A DNA stretch of 64,000 nucleotides from Citreicoccus inhibens (lineage in GTDB: Bacteria > Myxococcota > Myxococcia > Myxococcales > Myxococcaceae), in assembly GCF_019039035.1 (NCBI RefSeq), contig NZ_JAHNZT010000004.1, positions 389,983 through 453,982 on the forward strand, given 5' to 3'. The translations under genes and the position numbers were made by a program. Below are positions 35,592 through 46,200 of this stretch, in pieces; the first letter of the stretch is position 1, and each line of letters begins with the position of its first letter. A model generated the notes under the pieces. That model worked only from the letters and a program-made list of their open reading frames with translations, ran no database searches and was not told the origin of the DNA.

Positions 35592-35601
35592 AGCCCGCGC
35601 C

Positions 35602-36461
35602 CTATTCCTTCTCGATGTCGCGGTCCCAGAGCTGCACGCGGCCGTGCTCGTCCGCGAGCCGCCGCACCAGCTCCTGCGCGATGGCCACCGAGCGGTGCTT
35701 GCCGCCCGTGCACCCCAGCGCCACCGTCAGGTACGACTTGCCTTCCTTCTGGTAGCGCGGGAACAGGAAGCGACAGAGGTCGACGATCTTCTCCAGGAAC
35801 TGCTGCGTCTCGTCGCGGTCGAGCACGTACGAGGCCACCTTCGCGTTCTTCCCGGTGAGGCCCTTCAGGTCCGCGACGAAGTACGGGTTGGGCAGGAAGC
35901 GCACGTCGAACACGAGGTCCGCCTGCGGCGGCACGCCGTACCGGTAGCCGAACGACATGATGGACAGGCTCGGGCCCGAGGCCGGCTCCGGACTGAAGCG
36001 CGCCTGCACCATGCGCTTGAGGTCGTGCACGTTCAGCGCGGACGAGTCGATGACCTGATCCGCCAGCTCGCGCAGGTCGCGCAGCGCATCGCGCTCGGCC
36101 TTGATGCCTTCGGCGACGGTGCCCTCGGGCGCCAGCGGGTGGCGGCGGCGCGTCTCGCTGAAGCGCCTGAGGAGGCTGTCGTCGCTCGAGTCCAGGAAGA
36201 GGACATCCACCTGGTGTCCCGCCCGCCGGACATCCGCCAGCACCCGGGGCGCGTCCTTGAGGAACACGCCCTCGCGCACGTCCACCACCAGCGCCATGCG
36301 CTCGAACTGGCCCGCGCCCGCGAGCTCCGTCAGCTTGGGCAACAGCAGCACCGGCAGGTTGTCGATGCAGAAGAAGCCCGCGTCCTCCAGTGCCCGGATG
36401 GCGGTGGTCTTGCCCGAGCCGGACATGCCGGTGATGACGATGATCTGCTTGCTGGAGGCGG

Positions 36462-36465
<4 letters not shown>
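35602..36465 (-). CDS. rapZ: RNase adapter RapZ / YvcJ-family nucleotide-binding protein
   Basis: 287 residues. P-loop GMSGSGKTTAIRALED at residue 13, then FCIDNLP, DVRFLPNPYFV and the C-terminal GCTGGKHRSV. The family binds nucleotides; in enterobacteria RapZ guides RNase E to the sRNA GlmZ, and in Bacillus YvcJ is a GTPase. The GTG start overlaps the hprK stop by 4 bases (GTGA). The hprK-rapZ pairing is typical of PTS regulatory loci. Confidence 0.94.
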
Positions 36466-37430
<965 letters not shown>

Positions 37431-37479
37431 CGTCAGGACCTGGATATCACCCGCGAGCCCCTTTGAGGTGCTCCCCACC

Positions 37480-38946
37480 GTGCCAACTGTTCCTCCCACA
37501 CCCGACGACCTCCGCGAGCACCGCGCGGGGGTCTGGCTCCTGACGGGCGTTCTGACGGTGGGGGCGCTGCTGCGGCTGTACTGGGCCGTCCACGATGATG
37601 GGATGTACTGGCCGGACGAGGTCTACCAGAGCCTGGAGCCCGCCCACCGGCTCGTCTACGGCTACGGGCTGGTGGCCTGGGAGTTCGTCGAGGGGGCTCG
37701 CAACTGGGCCCTCCCCGGGCTGGTGGCGGGGGTGATGGGGCTCGCCCGACTGCTCGGCATCACCGACCCGGCGGGTTATCTGTCCGTGACCAAAGGCGTC
37801 TTCGCCCTGATGGGGGTCGCCTGCGCCTGGGGGAGCTGGCGGCTGGCGCGCGCGAGCGGCGCCTCCCCGCTGGCGGCCTCGGGCGGGGCGGCGCTGCTGG
37901 CGCTGTCGGCGGTGCCCCTCTACTTCTCGCCGCGGGCCATGAGCGAGAACGCCTCCGCCCTGCCCGCGGTGGTGGGGCTGGCGCTGGCGCTGGCGCCGGG
38001 TGCGTCTCGGCGGGCCGTCGTGACGGGCGCGTCCTTGTTGGGGCTGGCCGTGCTCCTGCGCCTGCAGAACGGCATCTTCTGCGTGGGGCTCCTGGGAGTG
38101 CTCGCCGCGCGGCGGGAGTGGCGGCGCGCGGGCGAGGCGCTGGGCGTGCTCGTGCTGTGGGCCTTCCTCTTCGGCCTGTTGGACCGGCTCACCTGGGGGC
38201 GCTGGTTCCACTCGGCCATCGTCTACCTGGACTTCAACCTGGTGCAGGGCAAGGCCGCTGGCTGGGGCACCGCGCCCTTCGGCTACTACGGGCGGGTGCT
38301 GCTCCGGAGCATGCCGGAGGTCGCCGCGCTCACCGGGGCGCTCGTGCTGCTGGCGCTGCCGCGCGCCCCAGGGTTGAGCGTCATCGCGGGGGCCTTCTTC
38401 CTGCTTCACGCCCTCCAGCCCCACAAGGAGCTGCGCTTCCTCGTCCCGCTCTTCCCCCTGCTGGCGGCGCTCGCGGGCGTGGGCCTGGACAGCCTGTTCC
38501 AGCTGGCGCGAGGACCGCGCGCGCGGATGGCGACGGTGGGGGTCGTGGGGATGCTGGCGCTCGTCTCGGGCGCGCGCGCGGGCGCCCTCACCTTCGGCCG
38601 GGTGGGGCAGTACGAGAACTCCCGCCCGCGCGACAGCGCGTGGGATGACATGGGCCCCGTCACCCGTCTCCTGGAAATCGCGGGGCGCCGCGAGGACGTC
38701 TGCGGCCTGAAGGTGGAGGCGGTCCATCTGGCGTGGACGGGCGGCTACAGCGCCTTCCACCGGAGGGTGCCGCTGTACCCTCACTTCGGGCCAGGTCGCG
38801 AGTCCGGCCTGTTCAGCCACGTCATCACCGTCCCCGGCGCGGTGCGGCCCGACGACGTGGTGGCGCGCGAGGGCCCCTGGGTGCTGGCGCGCATCTCCCA
38901 GGGCGGGTGCATTCCCGACCCAGGCTATTCGTGGCGATTGCCGTGA
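37480..38946 (+). CDS. GT22/ALG9-type mannosyltransferase-like membrane protein
   Basis: About 488 residues with around ten membrane spans. The first periplasmic loop reads YWPDEVYQSLEPAHRLVYGYG, matching the HPDE-type loop of ALG9/PIG-B (GT22) mannosyltransferases, with GARNWALPG next. Such enzymes transfer mannose from a polyprenyl-phosphate donor. The start is uncertain: a long frame begins with an ATG inside hprK (37420); I prefer the GTG at 37480, 8 bases after GAGGTG. It is divergent from hprK. The end of the protein is soluble. Confidence 0.78.
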   Translation: MPTVPPTPDDLREHRAGVWLLTGVLTVGALLRLYWAVHDDGMYWPDEVYQSLEPAHRLVYGYGLVAWEFVEGARNWALPGLVAGVMGLARLLGITDPAGYLSVTKGVFALMGVACAWGSWRLARASGASPLAASGGAALLALSAVPLYFSPRAMSENASALPAVVGLALALAPGASRRAVVTGASLLGLAVLLRLQNGIFCVGLLGVLAARREWRRAGEALGVLVLWAFLFGLLDRLTWGRWFHSAIVYLDFNLVQGKAAGWGTAPFGYYGRVLLRSMPEVAALTGALVLLALPRAPGLSVIAGAFFLLHALQPHKELRFLVPLFPLLAALAGVGLDSLFQLARGPRARMATVGVVGMLALVSGARAGALTFGRVGQYENSRPRDSAWDDMGPVTRLLEIAGRREDVCGLKVEAVHLAWTGGYSAFHRRVPLYPHFGPGRESGLFSHVITVPGAVRPDDVVAREGPWVLARISQGGCIPDPGYSWRLP

Positions 38947-39006
38947 GCGGACGCTCCAGCGCGGAGGCGGTTCCCTCCAGCGCCTCGCGTTGCTAAGCCA
39001 CGCGGC

Positions 39007-39351
39007 ATGTCCGACTGCCTCTTTTGCAAGATTCGCGACGGCCTCATCCCCGCCCGCGTGGTGTACCGCGACGAGGAGTGCCTGGGTTTCGAGGACATCA
39101 ACCCACAGGCGCCCACGCACGTCCTCTTCATCCCGCTGAAGCACATCGCCACGGTGAATGACCTGACGGTGGAGGACCGGGAGGCGGTGGGGCACCTGTT
39201 CATGGCCGCGGCCAAGGTGGCCAAGGAGCGAGGCCACGCGGACAACGGCTACCGCGTGGTGATGAACACCCACCGCGATGCGGGTCAGACGGTCTTCCAC
39301 ATCCACCTGCACATGCTCGCGGGCCGACCGCTCCTCTGGCCGCCGGGCTAG
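39007..39351 (+). CDS. HIT-family (HinT-like) hydrolase
   Basis: 114 residues. Zinc-like N-terminal CLFCKI, then the histidine triad FHIHLHMLAG near the C-terminus. HinT enzymes cleave adenosine phosphoramidates such as AMP-lysine. Typical length and full motif. It stands 60 bases after the GT22-like gene on the same strand and is followed by the DUF1275 gene. Confidence 0.93.
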   Translation: MSDCLFCKIRDGLIPARVVYRDEECLGFEDINPQAPTHVLFIPLKHIATVNDLTVEDREAVGHLFMAAAKVAKERGHADNGYRVVMNTHRDAGQTVFHIHLHMLAGRPLLWPPG

Positions 39352-39419
39352 GTGCCCCGCGAGGCACGGCGCACGTGGCGCGCGGGTGTTAGCATCCGCG
39401 TGCCACCCGGCATCCGCCC

Positions 39420-40190
39420 ATGCCCTTCAGTACCGAATCGACCCCGAGCAGCCGTCGCGCCTACAGCATCCTGTCTCTCTTGCTGGCGAGCGTCGCGGGC
39501 TCCGTCAACGCGACAGGCTTCGTCGCGCTCGGCATGCACACCTCGCACATGACGGGCAACACCGCCGGCCTGGGCGAGGCCCTGGCCAGCGGGCAGTGGA
39601 CCGCCGCGCGGCTGACGGCCCAGCTCCTGGGCTCCTTCGTGTTGGGCGCGGTCTGCGCCTCCGTGTTGCTGGATGCCTCGCGCCACCGCACACGGGGCCG
39701 GCACTCCGCCGCGCTCGTGCTGGAGACCAGCACGTTGGGCGGCATTGCCCTGTGGCTGTGGTTCCACCCCGGCGCGCACGCGGTGCTGCCCCTGTGGAGC
39801 CTCGCGTTCGCCATGGGGCAGCAGAACGCGCTCGTCACGCGGGTGTCCGGCGCGGTCGTCCGCACCACGCACATGACGGGCATCCTCACGGACATCGGCA
39901 TCCAGCTCGTGCAGATGGGCGCGTGGGTGCGGGATGGCGCGCGAGGACGAGGAACGCGCGGACTCTTGCACCGGCTGCGCGAGCTTCCTTCCGCCATCCA
40001 GTTCGAGCGCACGCGGCTGCACCTGGGGTTGCTCGGCGCGTTCCTGCTGGGGAGCACGCTGGGGCCGCTGCTCTTCCTGCACTACGGCGCCGCGACGCTG
40101 GCGCTGCCCTGCGCACTGCTCGCGTTGCTGGTGGTGCTGGACTTCAGCTCCGCCGCCATGCCCCACGCGCACGCGGCGCCCCACGCCTGA
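39420..40190 (+). CDS. YoaK/DUF1275-family membrane protein
   Basis: 256 residues with about six spans. Family phrases are GSVNATGFVALGMHTSHMTGN, FAMGQQNALVTRVSG and RTTHMTGILTDIG. Function in bacteria is not established; a transport role is often suspected. The C-terminus ends in a His/Ala tail. It converges on the spermidine-synthase-like gene, 4 bases apart. Confidence 0.85.
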   Translation: MPFSTESTPSSRRAYSILSLLLASVAGSVNATGFVALGMHTSHMTGNTAGLGEALASGQWTAARLTAQLLGSFVLGAVCASVLLDASRHRTRGRHSAALVLETSTLGGIALWLWFHPGAHAVLPLWSLAFAMGQQNALVTRVSGAVVRTTHMTGILTDIGIQLVQMGAWVRDGARGRGTRGLLHRLRELPSAIQFERTRLHLGLLGAFLLGSTLGPLLFLHYGAATLALPCALLALLVVLDFSSAAMPHAHAAPHA

Positions 40191-40194
40191 GAGC

Positions 40195-42378
40195 TCAAGG
40201 CCCCGCGGGCTCGGCGCGCGCGGGGGGAGGCTCGGGCTCGGCCAGGCGCTCCCACACCACGGACCTCAGCGCGAGCAGCACGCTGCTGCGCTCGTCCGTC
40301 CACGTGAAGTCCGGGGGCCCGCGCAATGACAACCGCCGCACGCTCGACAGCGTCCGCGTGAAGGTGGGTCCCCAGGAGAACTCGCGGTCGGGGCTCAGCA
40401 CCACCCAGGTGCTGCGCAGCGCGTCCGCTCGGGACTCCTGGTAGACGAGCGTGGCGAACAACCCCGAGGCCCGCGCGTGCGCCAGCGTGACGGGGAGCAG
40501 GTCGAGGTATTGGTTGCTGATGTGCAACGCCAGCACGCCGTGCGGCGCGAGGTGCCGCAGATAGAGCGCCACCGCCTCCTCCGTGAGCAAGTGCACGGGG
40601 ATGGCGTCCGAGCTGAACACGTCCAACGCCAGCACGTCGAAGCCGCGAGGCTGGCCGCGCTCCAGCTCGCGCTCCAGGGAGATGCGCGCGTCGCCCTCCA
40701 CGACCTCCACGGCGCCGCGCGCGTCCAACAGGTAGCTGAAGAAGCCCTGCTGGCCTCGCGCCAGCGCGATGATGGTGGGGTTGATTTCGTAGAAGCAGAG
40801 GGAGTCCTCGGGCTCGAGGAGCGCCGCGCTCGTTCCCACGCCCAGCCCGAGCACGCCCACGCGCAGGCCCGCGGGCAACCCCACCGCCTGACGCAGCCGT
40901 CGCTGCTCCGCGATGGCGAGCCCCAGCCCGCTGTCCTCCGTGAAGTACGACGTGGCTTTCTTGCGCTTCGAGGGGTCCACGAACTGCCAGCCGTGGGTCG
41001 TGATGCCGTGGCGCAAGGTGAACTGGTGCTGAGACGGAACGCTCGGCACCTGCTCCAGCACCTGCACCACGCCGAAGAAGCCGCGCTCGGAGTAGCGCAC
41101 GCGCGACTGCTCCCCCGCGGTGATGAGCGCCATGTTGAGCGACACCGTCACCAGCATCGCGCCTCGCAGCACGCGCTGCAGGCGGGCCAACAGCGACTCC
41201 TGGCTCGGCCGACGCAGCATGCCGGCCATCGTGATGGCGCAGCAGGCCGCCAGCGCCAGCGGGTACTCCCAGTAGACGCGGAAGAGCACGGGCGCCAGCA
41301 GGTTGACGAACACGCCGCCGAGGACGCCGCCCGTGGAGACCCACAGGTAGAAGGCGCCCAGGTGCCGAGGCGCGGGCCGCAGCCGATACAGCGCGCCGTG
41401 GCACACCATCGCGCCCGCGTAGAGCGCCGCCGCGTAGAACAGCACCTGCCACAGCAGCCCGATGTTCGGCCCCTGCTTGTGCGCATAGGCCACCAGGGCC
41501 ACCGAGCCGATGAGCAGCAGCGCGGTGCGCGGACGCTCGGCGGTGGACTCGCGGGCGAAGGCCAGGATGAACGTGAGCAGGTACACCGCGAGCGGCAACA
41601 CCCAGAGGAACGGCCCCGCGGCCACGTCCTGGGAGAGCTGGTTCGTCGTGGCCAACAACAGCACGGACGCGCAACCGCTCAGCCCCAACCACTTCAACGT
41701 GAGGCCCAGGCCCGGGCGGCGCCCCTCTTCGACCGGCGCGCTCGCGTCGACAGCGGGCGAGGACTCACCGGCGCGCGCCAGCACGTCCCGGGCGCACGCG
41801 ACGCACGCGAACCCGAAGCAGAGGAAGCCCGCGCTCCAGGCCCAGGTCTGCGCGCCACGGGAGACCCAGGGCTCGATGAGGAAGGGGTAGCCCAACAGCG
41901 ACAGCAGCGAGCCCGCGTTGGACAGCGCGTAGAGGACATACGGCGAGCGCCCCGGACGCGCGGACGCGAACCAGGACTGGAGCAGCGGCCCCGTGGCGCC
42001 CAGCACGACGAAGGGCAGCCCCACCATCCAGGTCAGCATGCCCAGCAGGCGCAGCACCGGCGCGTGCTCGTCGAGCGGACGCCACTCCGGGCCCGGCGCC
42101 AGCGTGGAGCCCGTGAGGAGCGCGCGCACGCCCAGCGCCGCCACGGCGATCGCCAGCACGCCCAGGTGGAGCCGCACCTGCGCGCGCGGACGCAGGCGCG
42201 AGGAGACCACGTGCGCATAGCCGTAGCCCGCGAGGAGCGCGGTCTGGAAGAACAGCATGCACGTGGTCCACACGCCCGACGTGCCGCCGTACCAGGGCAG
42301 CGCATAGCGCCCCACCAGCGGCTGCACGCCGAACAGGAGGAACGCACTCGTGAAGATGGCGACGGCGTAGCGGGCCAT
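40195..42378 (-). CDS. Membrane protein fused to a spermidine-synthase-like domain
   Basis: 727 residues. The N-terminal 420 residues are a polytopic membrane domain of about eleven spans; the C-terminal half is a Rossmann SAM-binding fold with GVLGLGVGTS and FYEINP. LALDVFSSDAIPVHLLTEEA takes the place of the catalytic loop. The aspartate-proline loop of true spermidine synthases (DxxDP) is not intact, so aminopropyl transfer is uncertain; a methyltransferase or polyamine-sensor role is possible. ATG start at 42378. Confidence 0.78.
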   Translation of the reverse strand: MARYAVAIFTSAFLLFGVQPLVGRYALPWYGGTSGVWTTCMLFFQTALLAGYGYAHVVSSRLRPRAQVRLHLGVLAIAVAALGVRALLTGSTLAPGPEWRPLDEHAPVLRLLGMLTWMVGLPFVVLGATGPLLQSWFASARPGRSPYVLYALSNAGSLLSLLGYPFLIEPWVSRGAQTWAWSAGFLCFGFACVACARDVLARAGESSPAVDASAPVEEGRRPGLGLTLKWLGLSGCASVLLLATTNQLSQDVAAGPFLWVLPLAVYLLTFILAFARESTAERPRTALLLIGSVALVAYAHKQGPNIGLLWQVLFYAAALYAGAMVCHGALYRLRPAPRHLGAFYLWVSTGGVLGGVFVNLLAPVLFRVYWEYPLALAACCAITMAGMLRRPSQESLLARLQRVLRGAMLVTVSLNMALITAGEQSRVRYSERGFFGVVQVLEQVPSVPSQHQFTLRHGITTHGWQFVDPSKRKKATSYFTEDSGLGLAIAEQRRLRQAVGLPAGLRVGVLGLGVGTSAALLEPEDSLCFYEINPTIIALARGQQGFFSYLLDARGAVEVVEGDARISLERELERGQPRGFDVLALDVFSSDAIPVHLLTEEAVALYLRHLAPHGVLALHISNQYLDLLPVTLAHARASGLFATLVYQESRADALRSTWVVLSPDREFSWGPTFTRTLSSVRRLSLRGPPDFTWTDERSSVLLALRSVVWERLAEPEPPPARAEPAGP

Positions 42379-42450
42379 GAGGCCTCGGGGGGAGTCCTTC
42401 GTGTTTCTCGCTTGGGTGGCGCTGGTGTCAACACCCCCACCCTCGCGCGG

Positions 42451-43233
42451 CTAACGAGGCGGCGCTCTCGGTGCGAAGAGCCGGGCCCCGGAGGGCGCGA
42501 GCGCCATCTCCATGGGCAGCCCGTAGAGGGCTTCGAGCGCCTCGCGTTGGAGCACCGCGTCCACCGGCCCCTGGGACAACACCCGCCCGTCTCGCAGCAA
42601 CATCACATGGGTCGCGAAGGCCGCGGCCAGGTTGACGTCGTGGAGCACCGCGACCGCGCCCAGCCCCGCGTCCACGCGCGCACGCACCCGAGCGAGCGTG
42701 CCCACCTGATGCGCCACGTCGAGGAACGCCGTCGGCTCATCGAGCAACAGCAGCACCGGCTCCTGCACCAACCCGCGGGCGAGCAGCAGCATGCGCCGCT
42801 CGCCTCCGGAGAGCGCCTCGCCCGGTCGCTCCGCCAGATACGCCACCCCCAGCTCTTCCAAGGCCGCGCGCGCCAGCGCCTCGTCGCGCGCGGAGGGCAG
42901 TCCCCACAGACCCAGGTGCGGGCTGCGGCCCATCAGCACCAGTTCCAGGCCGCGGAAGCCCTCCACCGACTCGACCGTCTGGGGCACCCAGGCCACTCGC
43001 CGGGCGAGCGCACGCGGCTCCCACTCCGTGCGCGCCTTTCCCAAGAGCAGCGTCTCGCCTCGCACCCAAGGCCCCACGCCGAGCGCCGAGCGCAGCAGGG
43101 TGCTCTTGCCCGTGCCGTTGGGGCCGAGCACCGCCCACAGCTCACCCGCGCGCACCGCGCAGTCCACGCCGTGCAGCACGGGCCGAGCCCCGTACCCCGC
43201 GACGACTCCCTGCATGGACAGCAGTGTCTCCAC
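42451..43233 (-). CDS. btuD: ABC ATPase of the cobalamin/siderophore class (BtuD/FecE-like)
   Basis: 260 residues. Walker A LGPNGTGKST, Q-loop WVPQTV, signature LSGGERRMLLLARGL, Walker B VLLLLDEPTAFLD and switch His VLHDVN are all present. The class powers BtuC/FecCD permeases. The BtuC-BtuF pair at 51.8-54.2 kb lacks its own ATPase, so this is the probable partner, though the assignment to cobalamin is inferred. The GTG at 43233 lies 5 bases after the stop of the large kinase gene; an ATG at 43215 is the alternative. Confidence 0.82.
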   Translation of the reverse strand: METLLSMQGVVAGYGARPVLHGVDCAVRAGELWAVLGPNGTGKSTLLRSALGVGPWVRGETLLLGKARTEWEPRALARRVAWVPQTVESVEGFRGLELVLMGRSPHLGLWGLPSARDEALARAALEELGVAYLAERPGEALSGGERRMLLLARGLVQEPVLLLLDEPTAFLDVAHQVGTLARVRARVDAGLGAVAVLHDVNLAAAFATHVMLLRDGRVLSQGPVDAVLQREALEALYGLPMEMALAPSGARLFAPRAPPR

Positions 43234-43238
43234 GGTGC

Positions 43239-46200
43239 CTAGGGCAGTTCCTTCTGTCGCTGCACCAGCTCGGAGTGGAGCTTGCGGACGTTCGTCAGCG
43301 TCGAAGGGTCGTTGGTGTCGCCCGCGGCGGCCACCTCGTCCGCCAACTCGTTGTAGCGCATGCACGCGGTGCGGAGGCTGGCGCAGTCGTGGTCGCGCAC
43401 GAGCTTCAGGTAGAGCGCGCTCGTCGCGCTCCACTCGCGCTGAAGGGGGGTCTGGTCGCGTCCCTTCTCCTTCTCCTTCTCCTTCGCCCCGCGCGGCGGC
43501 GGGCGCTGCTTGCTCGCCCGAGTCGGAGCAGTTCCCCGGTGACCTGGGGCCGACTCGCCGTTGCCCTCGTTCGAGGGCTCCAGCGGCGTCACGAGGCTGT
43601 CGTCATCGAGCGACTCGTCTGCCGCGGGAGCTGGGGTGGCCGGATGCGCGTCCGCGGCGGGCTTCGGGTCGGGCGCGAGCGTCTTCGCGTGTCCGGGTGG
43701 CGGAGGAACCGTGGGCGTGCGCGGAATCAGCGGCTCGGCGGGTGGTGGCGATGGCGCGCGAGCGAAGTCCACACCCACGAACTGACGCAGGCCCGGGATG
43801 AACGCCAGCGCCGCCGCGGCGGCCCCGAGCCCCCCCAAAAGAAGCAGCGTGACGATGACCACGGCCCGCACCTTTCCGGGGGGGCGAGTGGGGCGCGCGG
43901 TGCGACGCGTGTGCTCCTCGGGGCGCCGTGCTTCCGGCTCGGGGCGCACGGGCATCACCGTGCGGCGGGTCTCGTCGTGGGACGGCAGCGGCGCGGGGAC
44001 GTCGTCCTCTTCTTCCACCTCCACGGGCGCCGGACGGGCCACCACGGCCTTCATCCCCGAGGACGTGTTGCCGCGAACCGGCATCCCAGGGGACGACGCG
44101 CGGATCCGACGCGAGCCCGTCTTGGGCCGAGCCGCCTCTGCCTCGACATCGCGCAGCAGCGCCTCATCCAAGACGACGCGAGGCTGCGTGTCGTCATGGC
44201 GTGCGCCGGCACGCGGCAGGTTGAAGCGAGGGTGCGTGTCCACGTCCCCGAGGCGGGCATCCGCGCCGGCCGGCCCCTCGGCGGCGAGGGGAGACGCGGC
44301 GGGGTCCGAGTGCTCCTCGGGACGAAGTGCCATCGCCGAGGGAGTGGTCTCCTCCGGCATCACGGGGCGCGCGGCGCTCCCCTGCCCCACCGAGGACATG
44401 GCCGAGGAGGGCGTGGAGCGAGGCGGAAGTCCCGGCGAGACCGTGGGGACCTGGACCGTTGGCGCCGAATGAGACGACACCGTGCGCGAGATGCCCGACG
44501 CGCGCGGCGGCGGACCCGATGACGGATGGTGGGATGCGGCTCCCGAGCGCCCCGCCTCGCTGATGCGCATCTCCAAGGATGCGGTGCGACCGCCCTCATT
44601 CGGGCGCAGGTCCTGCGCGGAAGCACGGCCTCCCTCGCCAGCGCGGAACTCGGGAGCGACCGTGCGCGTCGTGTCGCTCGTGCGAGCGTCCTGTGCACCG
44701 CCTGCGCGCGCCTCAGCCGCAGCGCGCGCGATGTCACTGGAGCGCAAGTCCAGCGCGCCACTGATGCGCGGATCCGACGCGGCAGTGCGCGTCGTGTCGC
44801 TCGTGCGAGCGTCCTGCGCACCGCCGACCCGCGCTTCGGGAGCAGCCGTGCGCGTCGTGTCGCTCGTGCGAGCGTCCTGTGCACCGCCTGCGCGCGCCTC
44901 AGCCGCAGCGCGCGCGATGTCACTGGAGCGCAACTCCAGCGCACCACTGACGCGCGGATCCGACGCGGCCGTGCGCGTCGTGTCGCTCGTGCGGAGGTCT
45001 TGTGCGCCACCCACTCGCGATTCGGGAGCGGCGGCGCGCGTCGTGTCGCTCGTGCGGGCGTCCTGTGCTCCCGCCGCGCGCAGCTCCATCGAGGCCGAGC
45101 GCCCGCCATCGAACCCTCGCAGGTCTTGCGTGGCTGGGCGCCCCGCGTCGCTCGCGCGCATCTCCAGCGCGGTCGGGCGCGTCGCGTTGTCACTCGGACG
45201 GAAGTCCGGAACCACGCCCCGAGCCCCGTCGCTCGCGCGCATCTCCAGCGCGGTCGGACGCGCGGAGCTGTCGATGCCTCGGCTGTCCGGCGCCACGCCT
45301 CGCGGCTCGGTCGTGATTTCACGAGGTGGCGGAGCGTCCTCCTCGTCATCCGCCAGCGGCCCATCGGGCAGCGGCGGCGGAACCATGAAGGGCTCCTCGG
45401 GCTCCGACGCCATCAGCGGCTGCCCCGCCATGGGCGGCGGCAACGGCGGCGTCAGCGGTTGAGGAACACGGAAGGCTGCGGCGGGCAACACCACCGCCGG
45501 CACCTCTCGCGTCGAGGAGGGAGGACGAACTCCCGGCGCGGTGTCGCTCGCGCCCGGACGGCTGATGGCGCCTGGCTCTGGCTGGAGCGCGGGCGTCGAA
45601 CGCACCTCGGGCCGCTCCAGCGCTTCGGGCCGAACTTCGACCGACGGCACCGTGTTGTCCGTCGTGCCCCGCCGCGCCCGCACGCGCGCCTCTTCCTCCA
45701 ACTGCTCCACCGGAAAGGCGGGCCGCGTGGTGTCGTCCACCATCACGCCCGGACGCGTCTCGCCATCGTCGCGCCCTTGCCCATCGCCCTCACGGCTGCG
45801 CGGCGTGGGATGGAACGAGAGCGGCTCCACAGGACCATCCAGCCGGATGGTCTTCGGCGGCAGCATGGGCGTCGTCGGACGCGACGGCGCACCCTCCGCC
45901 CCGCGCGCCTCCACGCCCATCATGCGCGGCACGTCCTTGAGGCTCGCCAGCAAGCGCCGCTCGGACACGAAGTCCGCCGCGAAGAGGTCGCGCATGAAGC
46001 GGCTGACGCTCTCCGGCCCCGCGCTCGCGTCAATCTCCATCAAGCACGTCTGAAGCCGCCCACGGAACTCCTCCGCGGTCTGGAAGCGCTGCGAGGGATC
46101 CACCGCCAGCGCCTTGGCCACCAGTTGCACCACCGACGACGGCGTCAGCGGCTCCACCTCGTTGAGCCCGGCCACCTTGGGATTGGCCACCGCCGACATC

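Noticed and set aside
40477..43242. 921-residue plus-strand open frame
   Set aside because: Antisense to the spermidine-synthase-like and ABC ATPase genes, which have intact motifs.
44661..45032. Tandem repeat considered as a CRISPR or VNTR array
   Set aside because: Units are 186 bases, in frame inside the kinase gene and without spacers, so it is a protein-coding duplication.
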